This document shows, piece by piece, positions 8,100-17,024 of a DNA stretch of 64,000 bases (position 1 is the first letter of the stretch; each line of letters starts with the position of its first letter). The DNA comes from Massilia arenae. GTDB lineage: Bacteria; Pseudomonadota; Gammaproteobacteria; Burkholderiales; Burkholderiaceae_D. The DNA lies in the NCBI RefSeq assembly GCF_008014745.1, contig NZ_VPFD01000024.1, positions 1 through 64,000 of the forward strand, read 5' to 3'. A program made the position numbers and the translations under genes. Below the pieces are notes generated by a model. The model was not told the DNA's origin and did not search any database. It was given only the letters and a program-made list of their open reading frames with translations.

Positions 8100-9311
8100 A
8101 TGAATTTCTTTAACGACGCCCTGCACGCCGTGCTGTCGTTCTTGTCCACCGGCCTGCTCGATTTCTCGGCCTGGCAAATCGTGATCTACACGCTGGTGGT
8201 CACGCATATCACGATCGCCGCCGTGACGATCTATCTGCATCGTCACCAGGCGCACCGTGCGCTCGACCTGCATCCGATCCCGAGCCACTTCTTCCGCTTC
8301 TGGCTGTGGCTGACCACCGGCCAGGTCACCAAGGAATGGGCGTCGATCCACCGCAAGCACCACGCCAAGTGCGATACCGAAGAAGATCCGCACAGCCCGC
8401 AGACGCGCGGCATCCGCAAGGTGCTGTTCGAAGGCGCCGAGCTGTACCGTGCCGAAAGCAAGGTCAAGGAAACCATGGACAAGTATGGCCATGGCACGCC
8501 GGACGACTGGATCGAGCGCCATGTGTACACCGGCCGCAGCATGCTGGGCGTCGCGTCGCTGCTGGTGATCAACGTTGCCCTGTTCGGCGTACTCGGCCTG
8601 ACCGTGTGGGCGATCCAGATGATGTGGATCCCGATCACGGCGGCCGGCATCATCAATGGCCTGGGTCACTGGTGGGGTTATCGCAACTACGATTGCAACG
8701 ATGCCGCGACCAATATCTTCCCGTGGGGCATCCTGATCGGTGGCGAAGAGCTGCACAACAACCACCACACCTATGCCACCTCGGCCAAGCTGTCGAGCAA
8801 GTGGTATGAGATCGACCTGGGCTGGGGCTATATCCGCATGCTGGAAATGGTCGGCCTGGCCAAGGTCAAGAAGGTGGCGCCGAAGCCGAAGCTGGCCAAG
8901 GACAAGGTGCAAGCCGACTTCGATACACTGCAGTCGGTGATCGCCAACCGCTACGACGTGATGGCCAAGTATGCCAAGTCGGTGCGCCACGCCTTCCACG
9001 AAGAATTCGAGCACCTCAAGCACAAGGCGCAACTGGAATCGCGCTTCCTGAAAAGTTCGCGCAAGCTGATGCAGCGCGAGCCGGCCAAGCTGGAATCGTC
9101 GCAGCAGCAGCAACTGGTCGAGCTGTTCCAGCACAGCAAGGCGCTGGAGACCATGCACACCATGCGCGTGGAGCTGGGCGCCATCTGGGAGCGTTCGCAT
9201 TCGACCCGCGACCAGCTGCTGCACCAGCTGCAGGACTGGTGCAACCGCGCCGAAGCATCGAAGATCAAGGCACTGCAGGACTTTTCGATCCGCCTGCGCA
9301 CCTACGCCTGA
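8100..9311 (+). CDS. desA: DesA-type acyl-lipid/acyl-CoA delta-9 desaturase with C-terminal extension
   Basis: Membrane di-iron desaturase, 403 residues. The three histidine boxes that bind iron are HRHQAHR (about residue 46), HRKHHAK (about 82) and HNNHHTY (about 218), with membrane helices between them. Members introduce a cis double bond in membrane fatty acids. Residues from about 255 to the end form a helical, Gln/Glu/Lys-rich extension ending in LLHQLQDWCNRAEASKIKAL, which I recall from Pseudomonas DesA (PA0286) homologues. GGAG precedes the ATG. Ends at a strong shared terminator. Confidence 0.88.
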   Translation: MNFFNDALHAVLSFLSTGLLDFSAWQIVIYTLVVTHITIAAVTIYLHRHQAHRALDLHPIPSHFFRFWLWLTTGQVTKEWASIHRKHHAKCDTEEDPHSPQTRGIRKVLFEGAELYRAESKVKETMDKYGHGTPDDWIERHVYTGRSMLGVASLLVINVALFGVLGLTVWAIQMMWIPITAAGIINGLGHWWGYRNYDCNDAATNIFPWGILIGGEELHNNHHTYATSAKLSSKWYEIDLGWGYIRMLEMVGLAKVKKVAPKPKLAKDKVQADFDTLQSVIANRYDVMAKYAKSVRHAFHEEFEHLKHKAQLESRFLKSSRKLMQREPAKLESSQQQQLVELFQHSKALETMHTMRVELGAIWERSHSTRDQLLHQLQDWCNRAEASKIKALQDFSIRLRTYA

Positions 9312-9336
9312 TCCTGGCGATCGGTAGATGGTAAAG

Positions 9337-9366
9337 ACAACGGCTTCTTCGGAAGCCGTTGTTGTT
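9337..9366. terminator. Bidirectional terminator between desA and the DUF418 gene
   Basis: Perfect 11-bp stem ACAACGGCTTC/GAAGCCGTTGT with a TTCG tetraloop, T-rich on the plus side. It sits between two converging genes. Confidence 0.85.
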
Positions 9367-9381
9367 TGTGCCGTTTGTGCC

Positions 9382-10956
9382 TTAAGCGCCACGCCGCATC
9401 GGCGGCCAGCTCAGGTAAGTCAGCGCCCGCCACGCCCACTCGAGCGGCCCGTACTGGAATCGCGTCAGCCACCAGTGGCTGAACACGATCTGCAGCGCAC
9501 ACAGCAGCAGCGCGATACCGACCTGCTCCGTCCTGCCGATGCCCCACAGCCCCAGCCCGTGGGCGTAAAACAGCAGCGAAAACACGAGCGACTGCATCAG
9601 GTAATTGCTCAGCGCCATACGCCCGAACGGCGCCAGGATGCGCACCCGGGCCAGCATGCCCTTGCTGTACAGCGCCAGCAGCACCGCCGCGACGTAGCCG
9701 AGCGAGGCGGGCAAGCTGCCCAGGGTCATCAAGGCGTTCGCCAGGTCATAGCCCCCGTCGTCGGCGCCGGGCGGACGGCCGGTGCTGATCAGGCTGCTGA
9801 GCAGGCCAAGCCCAACCCCGAAGCCGATCCCGCCCACGGCCAGGCGCCTGAACAGGGGCAAATGGCGGACGGCGTTGGCGATCACGCCGGAGCGCACGAA
9901 CCAGACCCCGACCAGGAACACGCTCACGCCCACCACGACGAAGCCGGTTTCGTCGCGCATGCGCGCCTCCAGGTGGCCCACGCGCATCGCGACCGCGTCC
10001 GCATAGCTGCCGTTGGTAAGCACCTGCTTCTCTTCGATGCTGCGCGCCGTGCGCTCGCGGTATTGCAAGAGGGTGGCGGACGCGGCGTCGGTCTCTTCGC
10101 CGGTGGCGCTGACGCTGGACGCTGGCGCCAGCTGGGGCGCGAAGTGGCGGATGCCGCCGTCGAGCGCGGTCAGGCCATAAGTGAGCATGAAGATCGCGAT
10201 GCCGGCCCGCAGCGGCCGTGCTCGTTCGGGCTGCTCGAAGCCCCAGGTTAGCAAGCCGAGCAGCACCAGGACGGCGCCGATCGCCAGCAGCGCCCCCATA
10301 TCGCCCTCGCCACGGACCAAGTTGAGCACGGCCGCTAGCAGCATCAGGCTGCCCGGGACGATCGCCACCAGCGGGAACAGCGCGCGTCGTTCGCTGCGCA
10401 GGTACACGCCCACCAGGCCGGCGAACACGAGCGGCGTGACCAGCCAGCCGGCGAAGCGAAAGGCCGGCAGCTGGGCCAGCAGGAAGCAGGCGGCCATGGC
10501 GGCGATCATCCAGCGTCCGCTGGCGAACAGCATCAGCATCAAGGCCAGCGCGCCGATCGCATAGCTGATCAGGATGTCGCCGCTCCATAGCAGCACGTAG
10601 TGCAGCAGGCCGAGCAGGCCGAGGACGGCGATCCGGCGGCCATAGGCGGGCAGGAAAGGGCGCTCGGCCGTGCGCGCGCGTTCCAGCATCAGGGCGAAAC
10701 CCATGCCGAACAGCAGCGAGAAAATGGTCCAGAACTTGCCGCTAACAAAATACGCGGCGACGAAGGCCACCAGCCAGTCCAGGCCGTGCAGCCCGGCCGG
10801 AATGCCGTTGCCGGTTTCGGCCACGGGGCGGTTGAAGAATTCGACGTTGGCGATGCAGATGCCGATCAGTGCAAAGCCGCGCAGAACATCGAGGGCATCG
10901 AGACGGTTTTGGCTAGGGGTGGGAACGAAGGTGGAAGAGGAAGGCAGACAGGTCAT
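9382..10956 (-). CDS. DUF418 (YeiB-like) multipass membrane protein
   Basis: 524 residues with about ten hydrophobic segments. The N-terminal 'RLDALDVLRGFALIGICIAN' (residues 17-36) is the signature of the YeiB/DUF418 family. The C-terminal DUF418 domain includes FGRMALSNYLMQSL and ends in 'FQYGPLEWAWRALTYLSW', typical of the family. Function is unknown; the fold is related to acyltransferase-3-like membrane proteins. No clear ribosome site apart from a G run directly before the ATG. Transcribed alone, towards the shared terminator. Confidence 0.85.
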   Translation of the reverse strand: MTCLPSSSTFVPTPSQNRLDALDVLRGFALIGICIANVEFFNRPVAETGNGIPAGLHGLDWLVAFVAAYFVSGKFWTIFSLLFGMGFALMLERARTAERPFLPAYGRRIAVLGLLGLLHYVLLWSGDILISYAIGALALMLMLFASGRWMIAAMAACFLLAQLPAFRFAGWLVTPLVFAGLVGVYLRSERRALFPLVAIVPGSLMLLAAVLNLVRGEGDMGALLAIGAVLVLLGLLTWGFEQPERARPLRAGIAIFMLTYGLTALDGGIRHFAPQLAPASSVSATGEETDAASATLLQYRERTARSIEEKQVLTNGSYADAVAMRVGHLEARMRDETGFVVVGVSVFLVGVWFVRSGVIANAVRHLPLFRRLAVGGIGFGVGLGLLSSLISTGRPPGADDGGYDLANALMTLGSLPASLGYVAAVLLALYSKGMLARVRILAPFGRMALSNYLMQSLVFSLLFYAHGLGLWGIGRTEQVGIALLLCALQIVFSHWWLTRFQYGPLEWAWRALTYLSWPPMRRGA

Positions 10957-10986
10957 CCCCCGATGGTAGCGCGGATTGAGGGGACA

Positions 10987-11021
10987 ACAAAAAAGCCGCC
11001 GGGCTTGCGCGCCGGCGGCTT
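10987..11021 (-). terminator. Intrinsic terminator of rpmB-rpmG
   Basis: Stem AAGCCGCCGG/CCGGCGGCTT with a 9-base loop, followed on the minus strand by TTTTTTG. It is 20 bases after the rpmG stop. Confidence 0.88.
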
Positions 11022-11041
11022 CGTCAAGAAGACAAGATCGA

Positions 11042-11209
11042 TTACTTGATCTTGGTTTCCTTGTAGATCACGTGCTTACGTGCTTTCGGGTCGAATTTGG
11101 TGATTTCCATCTTCGCCGGCATCGTGCGCTTGTTCTTGGTGGTGGTGTAGAAGTGACCGGTACCTGCGGTCGATTCCAGCTTGATTTTGTCGCGGCCAGT
11201 TTTTGCCAT
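11042..11209 (-). CDS. rpmG: 50S ribosomal protein L33
   Basis: 55 residues, the normal L33 length: MAKTGRDKIKLESTAGTGHF at the start and KARKHVIYKETKIK at the end. There are no CxxC pairs, so this is the zinc-independent (C-) form. It lies 13 bases after rpmB and the two share a promoter and terminator. Confidence 0.97.
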   Translation of the reverse strand: MAKTGRDKIKLESTAGTGHFYTTTKNKRTMPAKMEITKFDPKARKHVIYKETKIK

Positions 11210-11222
11210 GATAGCTCCCTAA

Positions 11223-11459
11223 TTAAACTTTTTCGCCGCGGGCGCGCATGTCGGCCAGCACGACGTCGATGCCGAGCTTGTCGATCACGCGCAGGCCGGC
11301 GTTCGACAGACGCAGCGAAACCCAACGGTTTTCGGATTCGACGTAGATACGACGGTTCTGCAGGTTAGGCAGGAAACGACGCTTCGTTTTGTTGTTAGCG
11401 TGGGAGACGTTGTTACCAACCATCACACCCTTGCCGGTTACTTGGCAAACACGTGCCAT
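11223..11459 (-). CDS. rpmB: 50S ribosomal protein L28
   Basis: 78 residues, the standard proteobacterial L28 starting MARVCQVTGKGVMVGNNVSH. It lacks the zinc cysteine pairs found in C+ paralogues. AAGGAG lies 5 bases upstream of the ATG. First gene of the rpmB-rpmG pair, as in most proteobacteria. Confidence 0.98.
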   Translation of the reverse strand: MARVCQVTGKGVMVGNNVSHANNKTKRRFLPNLQNRRIYVESENRWVSLRLSNAGLRVIDKLGIDVVLADMRARGEKV

Positions 11460-11499
11460 AGTGCACTCCTTAAATATGTTCCAGACTTGGAAAAATGAG

Positions 11500-11529
11500 A
11501 GTATAGCGTGAAAAGCAAAGCGGAATCAA
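11500..11529 (-). promoter_or_regulatory. Sigma-70 promoter of rpmB-rpmG
   Basis: On the minus strand TTGATT (11529-11524) and TATACT (11505-11500) are 18 bases apart, 40 bases before the rpmB start codon. Confidence 0.65.
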
Positions 11530-11679
11530 TCACTTACGAAAAACAAAGGTGTCTTTATTTGATGGAAAAATTTAACAATTCCTGATGAGTGTCGTAACTC
11601 GCTGTTTACGCTGTGTAATTTCAAGCAAACATGACAGCGTGCGTAAGGACGCGGGCGAGGCTTTGCTGAGGTTTATCCG

Positions 11680-12351
11680 TCACAACTGCCCACTCTCGGC
11701 AAAGGAATGCACCTGGTTGCCCGCCACCACGAAGTGATCGAGCACCCGGATGTCGACCAGAGACAGCGCCTGCACCAGGGCACTTGTCAGCCGCAGGTCT
11801 GCTTCGCTTGGTTCGGCCACGCCGGATGGGTGGTTGTGCGCCAGGATCACGCCGGCCGCATTGCGCCGCAGCGCCGCCTTGACCACCTCGCGTGGATAGA
11901 CGCTCGTATGCGTGAGCGTGCCTCTGAACATTTCTTCGCAATTGATCAGTCGATTCTTCACGTCCAGGAACAGCACCATGAACGATTCATGGGTCTGCAG
12001 TGCGAACTGGCTGCGCAGGTAGTGGCGCACCGCCTCGGGCGAGCACAGCGCCTCGCGCCGGAACTGTTCGGCCACCGCGCGCCGCGCCAGCTCGAGCGCG
12101 GCCTGCAGTTGCGCGTACTTGGCCGGTCCCAGGCCGTGCAGCCGGCCGAACTCGCCCGACTCGGCATGCAGCAGCCGGTGCAGCGAGCCGAAGTGCGCCA
12201 GCGTATCGCCGGCCAGGGTCACCGCGCTTTTTCCCGCCACGCCCACGCGCAGGAAAATCGCCAGCAATTCGGTGTCAGACAGCGCATGCGGTCCATCGCG
12301 CAGCAGGCGCTCGCGTGGACGGTCTTGTTCAGGCCAATCGCAAATTCCCAT
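11680..12351 (-). CDS. radC: RadC/JAMM-domain protein
   Basis: 223 residues. N-terminal helix-hairpin-helix-like region (LLAIFLRVG..GKSAV and LHGLGPAKYAQLQAALEL), then a JAMM/MPN+ domain with the metal motif AHNHPSGVAEPSEAD near residues 169-183 (HxHx7Sx2D intact). RadC proteins were once linked to DNA repair; the catalytic activity of the JAMM site is not established. Start chosen at MGICDW, 8 bases after GAGGAA. Divergent from slpA. Confidence 0.93.
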   Translation of the reverse strand: MGICDWPEQDRPRERLLRDGPHALSDTELLAIFLRVGVAGKSAVTLAGDTLAHFGSLHRLLHAESGEFGRLHGLGPAKYAQLQAALELARRAVAEQFRREALCSPEAVRHYLRSQFALQTHESFMVLFLDVKNRLINCEEMFRGTLTHTSVYPREVVKAALRRNAAGVILAHNHPSGVAEPSEADLRLTSALVQALSLVDIRVLDHFVVAGNQVHSFAESGQL

Positions 12352-12453
12352 ATTTGATTCCTCGCTAAAAAAAGAGGCAGCCAAGGCGCAAGCGGCGCGC
12401 GTGGCTTACAATAGCGCTTTGCCTGATCAGGTATGCCCGTCATCACAAAGAAC

Positions 12454-12906
12454 ATGTCCAACGCTGCTCCCGTCGTCAACGAATCCTCTTACCTGACCCT
12501 GCATTACCGCCTGGCAGTCGCCGGCGGTTCGGATGTGGTCACGACTTTCAATGGCACACCCGCCACCTTGCTGCTGGGCCAGGGCCAGCTGGCGCCCTTC
12601 CTCGAGGCGCGCCTGATCGGCATGCCGGAAGGCACGCACCAGACCTTCGAGCTCAGCGCTGCGGAGGCATTCGGCGAGCGCAATCCCGAGCTGATCCAGT
12701 CGGTGTCGAAAGCCACGCTGGAAGAAAATTCAGTGCCGGGCACGGAGTACAACGTGGGCGAGGTGGTCGAGTTCAACGCGCCGAAGGGCGGCCGTTTCGC
12801 CGGAGTCCTGCTGGAATCGCGCGCCGATTCGGCCCTGTTCGATTTCAACCACCCGATGGCCGGCCGCGCCCTGCAATTCGAAGTGAAACTGATTTCGGTT
12901 CTGTAA
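12454..12906 (+). CDS. slpA: FKBP-type peptidyl-prolyl isomerase SlpA
   Basis: About 150 residues. SlyD/SlpA-class FKBP with an inserted flap domain: core strands 'VVTTFNGTPATLLLGQGQLA' and AEAFGERNPELIQ, then the DFNHPMAGRALQFEV signature near the C terminus. Cytosolic proline isomerase/chaperone. The start is uncertain: MSNAAP at 12454 fits E. coli SlpA length, but an ATG at 12433 is also open; neither has a strong ribosome site. A TACAAT at 12407-12412 may be the -10 box. Directly upstream of ispH, the standard slpA-ispH pairing. Confidence 0.9.
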   Translation: MSNAAPVVNESSYLTLHYRLAVAGGSDVVTTFNGTPATLLLGQGQLAPFLEARLIGMPEGTHQTFELSAAEAFGERNPELIQSVSKATLEENSVPGTEYNVGEVVEFNAPKGGRFAGVLLESRADSALFDFNHPMAGRALQFEVKLISVL

Positions 12907-12920
12907 GGACGACAGGAATA

Positions 12921-13883
12921 ATGATGGAAAACGAAATTCTGCTGGCCCAGCCGCGCGGCTTCTGCGCCGGCGTGGACCGTGCGATCGAGATCGTCGAGCG
13001 CGCCCTGAAACAATTCGGCGCGCCGATCTACGTGCGCCACGAAATCGTGCACAACGCCTATGTAGTCGAAGACCTGCGCACCAAGGGCGCGATCTTCATC
13101 GAGGAACTCGAAGACGTCCCGCCAGGTAACACGCTGGTGTTCTCGGCCCACGGCGTCTCGAAGGCCGTGCGCGCCGACGCCGAGGCGCGCGGACTCACCA
13201 TTTTTGATGCCACCTGCCCGCTGGTAACCAAGGTCCACGTCGAAGTGGCGAAGATGAGGAAGCAGGGCGCCGAGATCATCATGATCGGCCACGACGGCCA
13301 CCCCGAGGTCGAAGGCACCATGGGCCAGGCCGAAGAAGGCATGCACCTGGTCGAGACGGTCGACGACGTGCAGACGCTGCAAGTGCGCAATCCGGAACTG
13401 CTGGCCTATGTGTCGCAGACCACCCTGTCGGTCGACGACACCCTGGACATCATCGCGGCGCTCAAGGCGCGCTTCCCGAACATCATCGAGCCGAAGAAGG
13501 GCGATATCTGCTACGCCACCACCAACCGCCAGGAAGCCGTGAAGTTCATGGCGCCGCAGGTCGAGGTCGTGGTGGTCGTGGGCAGCCCGAACAGCTCGAA
13601 CTCGAACCGCCTGCGCGAAGTGGCCGAAAAAATGGGCACGCCGGCCTATATGGTCGACAACGCCGGCAAGATCGACCCCAGCTGGATCGCGGGCAAGAAG
13701 CGGATCGGCGTGACCGCCGGCGCCTCGGCGCCCGAGGTGCTGGTGCAGGCCGTGATCGACCGCCTGAAAGAACTGGGCGCGGCCAGCGTGCGCGCGCTCG
13801 AAGGCGTTGAGGAACACGTGACCTTCCCGCTGCCAAAAGGCCTGGACGGCGCAAGGACCGAGCCGGCACCGCCATCCGCCTGA
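12921..13883 (+). CDS. ispH: 4-hydroxy-3-methylbut-2-enyl diphosphate reductase IspH
   Basis: Last step of the MEP pathway, giving IPP and DMAPP; 320 residues. The three Fe-S cysteines are in QPRGFCAGV (about 15), FDATCPLV (about 99) and GDICYATTNRQE (about 196). Substrate-binding residues are recognisable in ATTNRQ and PNSSNSNRL. AGGA precedes the ATG. It is 14 bases after slpA, so the two are probably cotranscribed. The tail after residue 300 is Pro/Ala-rich and variable. Confidence 0.97.
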   Translation: MMENEILLAQPRGFCAGVDRAIEIVERALKQFGAPIYVRHEIVHNAYVVEDLRTKGAIFIEELEDVPPGNTLVFSAHGVSKAVRADAEARGLTIFDATCPLVTKVHVEVAKMRKQGAEIIMIGHDGHPEVEGTMGQAEEGMHLVETVDDVQTLQVRNPELLAYVSQTTLSVDDTLDIIAALKARFPNIIEPKKGDICYATTNRQEAVKFMAPQVEVVVVVGSPNSSNSNRLREVAEKMGTPAYMVDNAGKIDPSWIAGKKRIGVTAGASAPEVLVQAVIDRLKELGAASVRALEGVEEHVTFPLPKGLDGARTEPAPPSA

Positions 13884-14006
13884 ACTTTATTTTTCGTTTT
13901 CTCAGAAAACAAAATTTGCTACAGTAACGATTTACCATGATTAGTTTTCCAAAAGCCAAGTTATGATGGCGAGCTCGGAAAATTAGTCATGGTGAACCAG
14001 ACCATG

Positions 14007-14043
14007 AACGGCACTTCGGGAGTCATCCCGCGGTGCCGTTTTT
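14007..14043 (+). terminator. Terminator-like hairpin between ispH and livH (possible attenuator)
   Basis: Stem AACGGCAC/GTGCCGTT with a nested CGGGA/TCCCG stem inside the loop, followed by a short T run (5 counting the stem end). It is 124 bases after the ispH stop and 39 bases before livH. It may simply end slpA-ispH, or act in the livH leader if the promoter is upstream. Confidence 0.65.
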
Positions 14044-14081
14044 GCTGGAATCAATACAGGCGGCTCAATACAGGCGGAACG

Positions 14082-15011
14082 ATGGAAACATTTATTCAAC
14101 AGCTACTGAACGGCCTGGTGCTGGGCAGTATGTATGCGCTGGTCGCGCTCGGCTACACGATGGTGTACGGCGTGCTCAACCTGATCAACTTCGCCCACGG
14201 CGACGTGCTGATGATCGGCGCCATGCTCGGCCTGACGATCCTGCAACTGCTCGAGGCGTATATTCCCGGCCTGCCGGGCTATGTCCAGCTGGCGGTCGCC
14301 ATCCTCGGCGCGATTCCCCTCACCATGCTGGTCAGCATCCTCATCGAACGCGTCGCCTACCGCCGCCTGCGCAACGCGCCGCGGCTGGCGCCGCTGATCA
14401 CGGCGATCGGCGTCTCGATCCTGCTGCAGACCTTCGCCATGATGATCTGGGGCCGCAGCCCGATCCCGTTCCCGCAACTGCTGTCGTCCGAACCGATCAT
14501 GATCGGCGGCGCCATGATCTCGCAGACGCAAGTGCTGCTGCTGGTGCTGGCGGCCGTCGCCATGGGCGCCCTGGTGCTGCTGGTCGAGCGCACCAAGATG
14601 GGCCGCGCGATGCGCGCCGTGGCCGAAAACCCGCGCGTGGCCGGCCTGATGGGCGTGGACGCGAATCGCGTGATCGTCGCCACCTTCGCCATCGGTGCCG
14701 CGCTGGCGGCCGTCGCCGGCGTGATGTGGGGCGCCAACTATGCGTCGATCACCTTCACCATGGGCGTGCTGCCGGGCCTGAAGGCCTTCTGCGCCGCGGT
14801 GCTGGGCGGGATCGGCAACATCTATGGCGCCATGCTCGGCGGCCTGCTGCTAGGGATCATCGAAGCGCTCGGCGCCGGCTATATCGGCGACCTGACCGGC
14901 GGCTTCCTCGGCAGCCACTACCAGGACATCTTCGCCTTCGTGGTGCTGATCCTGGTCCTGACCCTGCGGCCGTCCGGCATCATGGGCGAACGCGTGGCCG
15001 ACCGCGCCTGA
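14082..15011 (+). CDS. livH: Branched-chain amino acid ABC transporter permease LivH
   Basis: 309 residues, all hydrophobic helices. The start METFIQQLLNGLVLGSMYAL and 'NLINFAHGDVLMIGAM' are family signatures, and the EAA-like region AVAENPRVAGLMGVD contacts the ATPase. Start placed at 14082 (GGCGGAA just upstream); the frame is open back to 13989 but that part spans the terminator-like hairpin. First gene of livHMGF. No periplasmic binding protein is in the window. Confidence 0.95.
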   Translation: METFIQQLLNGLVLGSMYALVALGYTMVYGVLNLINFAHGDVLMIGAMLGLTILQLLEAYIPGLPGYVQLAVAILGAIPLTMLVSILIERVAYRRLRNAPRLAPLITAIGVSILLQTFAMMIWGRSPIPFPQLLSSEPIMIGGAMISQTQVLLLVLAAVAMGALVLLVERTKMGRAMRAVAENPRVAGLMGVDANRVIVATFAIGAALAAVAGVMWGANYASITFTMGVLPGLKAFCAAVLGGIGNIYGAMLGGLLLGIIEALGAGYIGDLTGGFLGSHYQDIFAFVVLILVLTLRPSGIMGERVADRA

Positions 15012-15027
15012 CCACGAGGAGCACACC

Positions 15028-16239
15028 ATGGCACTCCTTACCTTCGATACCCAGCACAAGCCGCGCCAGGCTTATATCAGCATGGCGGCGGTGCTGATCC
15101 TGATGCTGATCTTCCCCTTCGTCGCTTCGCAGTTCGGCAACTCGTGGGTGCGCATCATCGACATCGCGCTGCTGTACATCATGCTGGCGCTGGGCCTGAA
15201 CATCGTGGTCGGCTTCGCGGGCCTCCTCGACCTGGGCTATATCGCCTTCTTCGCGGTCGGCGCCTACCTGGTCGGCCTGTTCTCGTCGCCGCAGTTCGCG
15301 GCGCTGCTCGAATCGCTCATCTATTATTCGCCGGCCATCGGCGAAGCGCTGGTGGCCTTCTTCGGTCCCGAGATCGCCACCAACGGCATCCACCTGTCGC
15401 TGTGGGCCATCGTGCCGCTGGCGGCGCTGTTCGCCGCGCTGTGCGGCGCGCTGCTGGGCGCCCCGACCCTCAAGCTGCGCGGCGACTACCTCGCCATCGT
15501 GACGCTGGGCTTCGGCGAGATCATCCGCATCTTCATGAACAACTTGAACGACCCGATCAACTTCACCAACGGGCCGCAGGGGATCAATATGATCGACCCG
15601 ATCCGCGTGTTCGGGGTGTCGCTGGCGGGCGAGCCGGGCTCCGGCGCCAACGTCATGATCGGCGACTATGCGATGCCCTCGGTGAACGCCTATTACTTCC
15701 TGTTCCTGGCGATGGTGATCGCGACGATCTTCATCACCAGCCGCCTGCAGCATTCGCGCCTGGGCCGGGCCTGGGTGGCGATCCGCGAAGACGAGATCGC
15801 GGCCAAGGCGATGGGCATCAATACCCGCAACGTCAAGCTGCTGGCGTTCGCGATGGGGGCGTCCTTCGGCGGCGTGGCCGGCGCGATGTTCGGCGCGTTC
15901 CAGGGGTTTGTATCGCCCGAATCGTTCTCGCTGACCGAATCGATCGCGGTGCTGGCGATGGTGGTCCTGGGCGGCATCGGCCATATCCCGGGCGTGGTGC
16001 TGGGCGGCGTGCTGCTGGCGGCCTTGCCCGAGGTGCTGCGCCACGTGGTCGATCCGTTGCAGCAGGCCGTGTTCGGCAAGGTGATCATCGAGGCCGAGGT
16101 GCTGCGCCAGCTGCTGTACGGCCTGGCCCTGGTGCTGATCATGCTGATCCGCCCGGCCGGCCTGTGGCCGTCGCCGAACAAGGAAGAGCGTCCCAACGCC
16201 GCTTTGGCGCGCGAAGAAGAAGAAGGTTTGAGCGCGTGA
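15028..16239 (+). CDS. livM: Branched-chain amino acid ABC transporter permease LivM
   Basis: 403 residues with about ten helices. It contains 'ALGLNIVVGFAGLLDLGYIA' near residues 54-73 and the cytoplasmic coupling segment 'VAIREDEIAAKAMGINTRNV', both typical of LivM. GAGGAG is 8 bases before the ATG. Its TGA overlaps the livG ATG by one base (TGATG), indicating translational coupling. Confidence 0.95.
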   Translation: MALLTFDTQHKPRQAYISMAAVLILMLIFPFVASQFGNSWVRIIDIALLYIMLALGLNIVVGFAGLLDLGYIAFFAVGAYLVGLFSSPQFAALLESLIYYSPAIGEALVAFFGPEIATNGIHLSLWAIVPLAALFAALCGALLGAPTLKLRGDYLAIVTLGFGEIIRIFMNNLNDPINFTNGPQGINMIDPIRVFGVSLAGEPGSGANVMIGDYAMPSVNAYYFLFLAMVIATIFITSRLQHSRLGRAWVAIREDEIAAKAMGINTRNVKLLAFAMGASFGGVAGAMFGAFQGFVSPESFSLTESIAVLAMVVLGGIGHIPGVVLGGVLLAALPEVLRHVVDPLQQAVFGKVIIEAEVLRQLLYGLALVLIMLIRPAGLWPSPNKEERPNAALAREEEEGLSA

Positions 16240-17024
16240 TGAGTGAACAGACCATGAGCGAACAAATCCTCCTCGATATCCAGGGCGTCAATAAACGCTT
16301 CGGCGGCCTGCAGGCGCTGACCGACGTCGGCATCCGGATCATGCAGGGCCAGATCTATGGCCTGATCGGCCCCAATGGCGCCGGCAAGACCACCTTCTTC
16401 AACGTGATCACGGGCCTGTACCAACCGGACAGCGGCAGCTTCGAGCTGGCCGGCAAGCCGTACTCGCCGTCGGCGCCGCATGACGTGGCCAAGGCCGGCA
16501 TCGCGCGCACCTTCCAGAACATCCGCCTGTTCGGCGAGATGAGCGCGCTCGAGAACGTGATGGTCGGCCGCCACGTGCGCACGAAGCAGGGCGTGCTGGG
16601 CGCGATCCTGCGCCACAAGGCGGCGCGCGAAGAGGAAGCCGCGATCCGCCTGCGCGCCCAGGAGCTGCTCGATTTCGTCGGCATCGGAAAGTATGCCAAC
16701 CGCACCGCGAAGTTCCTGTCGTACGGCGACCAGCGCCGCCTGGAAATCGCGCGCGCGCTCGCCACCGATCCGCAGCTCTTGGCGCTGGACGAACCGGCGG
16801 CCGGCATGAACGCCACCGAAAAGCTGGCGCTGCGCGAGCTGCTGGTAAAAATCAAGGCCGAGGGCCGGACCGTGCTGCTGATCGAGCACGACGTCAAGCT
16901 CATGATGGGCCTGTGCGACCGCATCACGGTCCTCGAATACGGCAAGCAGATCGCCGAAGGCCTGCCAGGCGAGATCCAGAAAAACCAGGCCGTGATCGAC
17001 GCCTACCTGGGAGGTGCCCACTGA
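16239..17024 (+). CDS. livG: Branched-chain amino acid ABC transporter ATPase LivG
   Basis: 261 residues. Walker A GPNGAGKTTFF at about 44-54, the signature as LSYGDQRRLEIARAL (C-loop variant usual in LivG) near 158-172, Walker B LLALDEPAAGMN. The start overlaps the livM stop by one base and its own stop overlaps the livF start in the same way. It would pair with LivF to drive uptake of leucine, isoleucine or valine, or of related amides, since Liv-type systems vary in substrate. Confidence 0.95.
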   Translation: MSEQTMSEQILLDIQGVNKRFGGLQALTDVGIRIMQGQIYGLIGPNGAGKTTFFNVITGLYQPDSGSFELAGKPYSPSAPHDVAKAGIARTFQNIRLFGEMSALENVMVGRHVRTKQGVLGAILRHKAAREEEAAIRLRAQELLDFVGIGKYANRTAKFLSYGDQRRLEIARALATDPQLLALDEPAAGMNATEKLALRELLVKIKAEGRTVLLIEHDVKLMMGLCDRITVLEYGKQIAEGLPGEIQKNQAVIDAYLGGAH

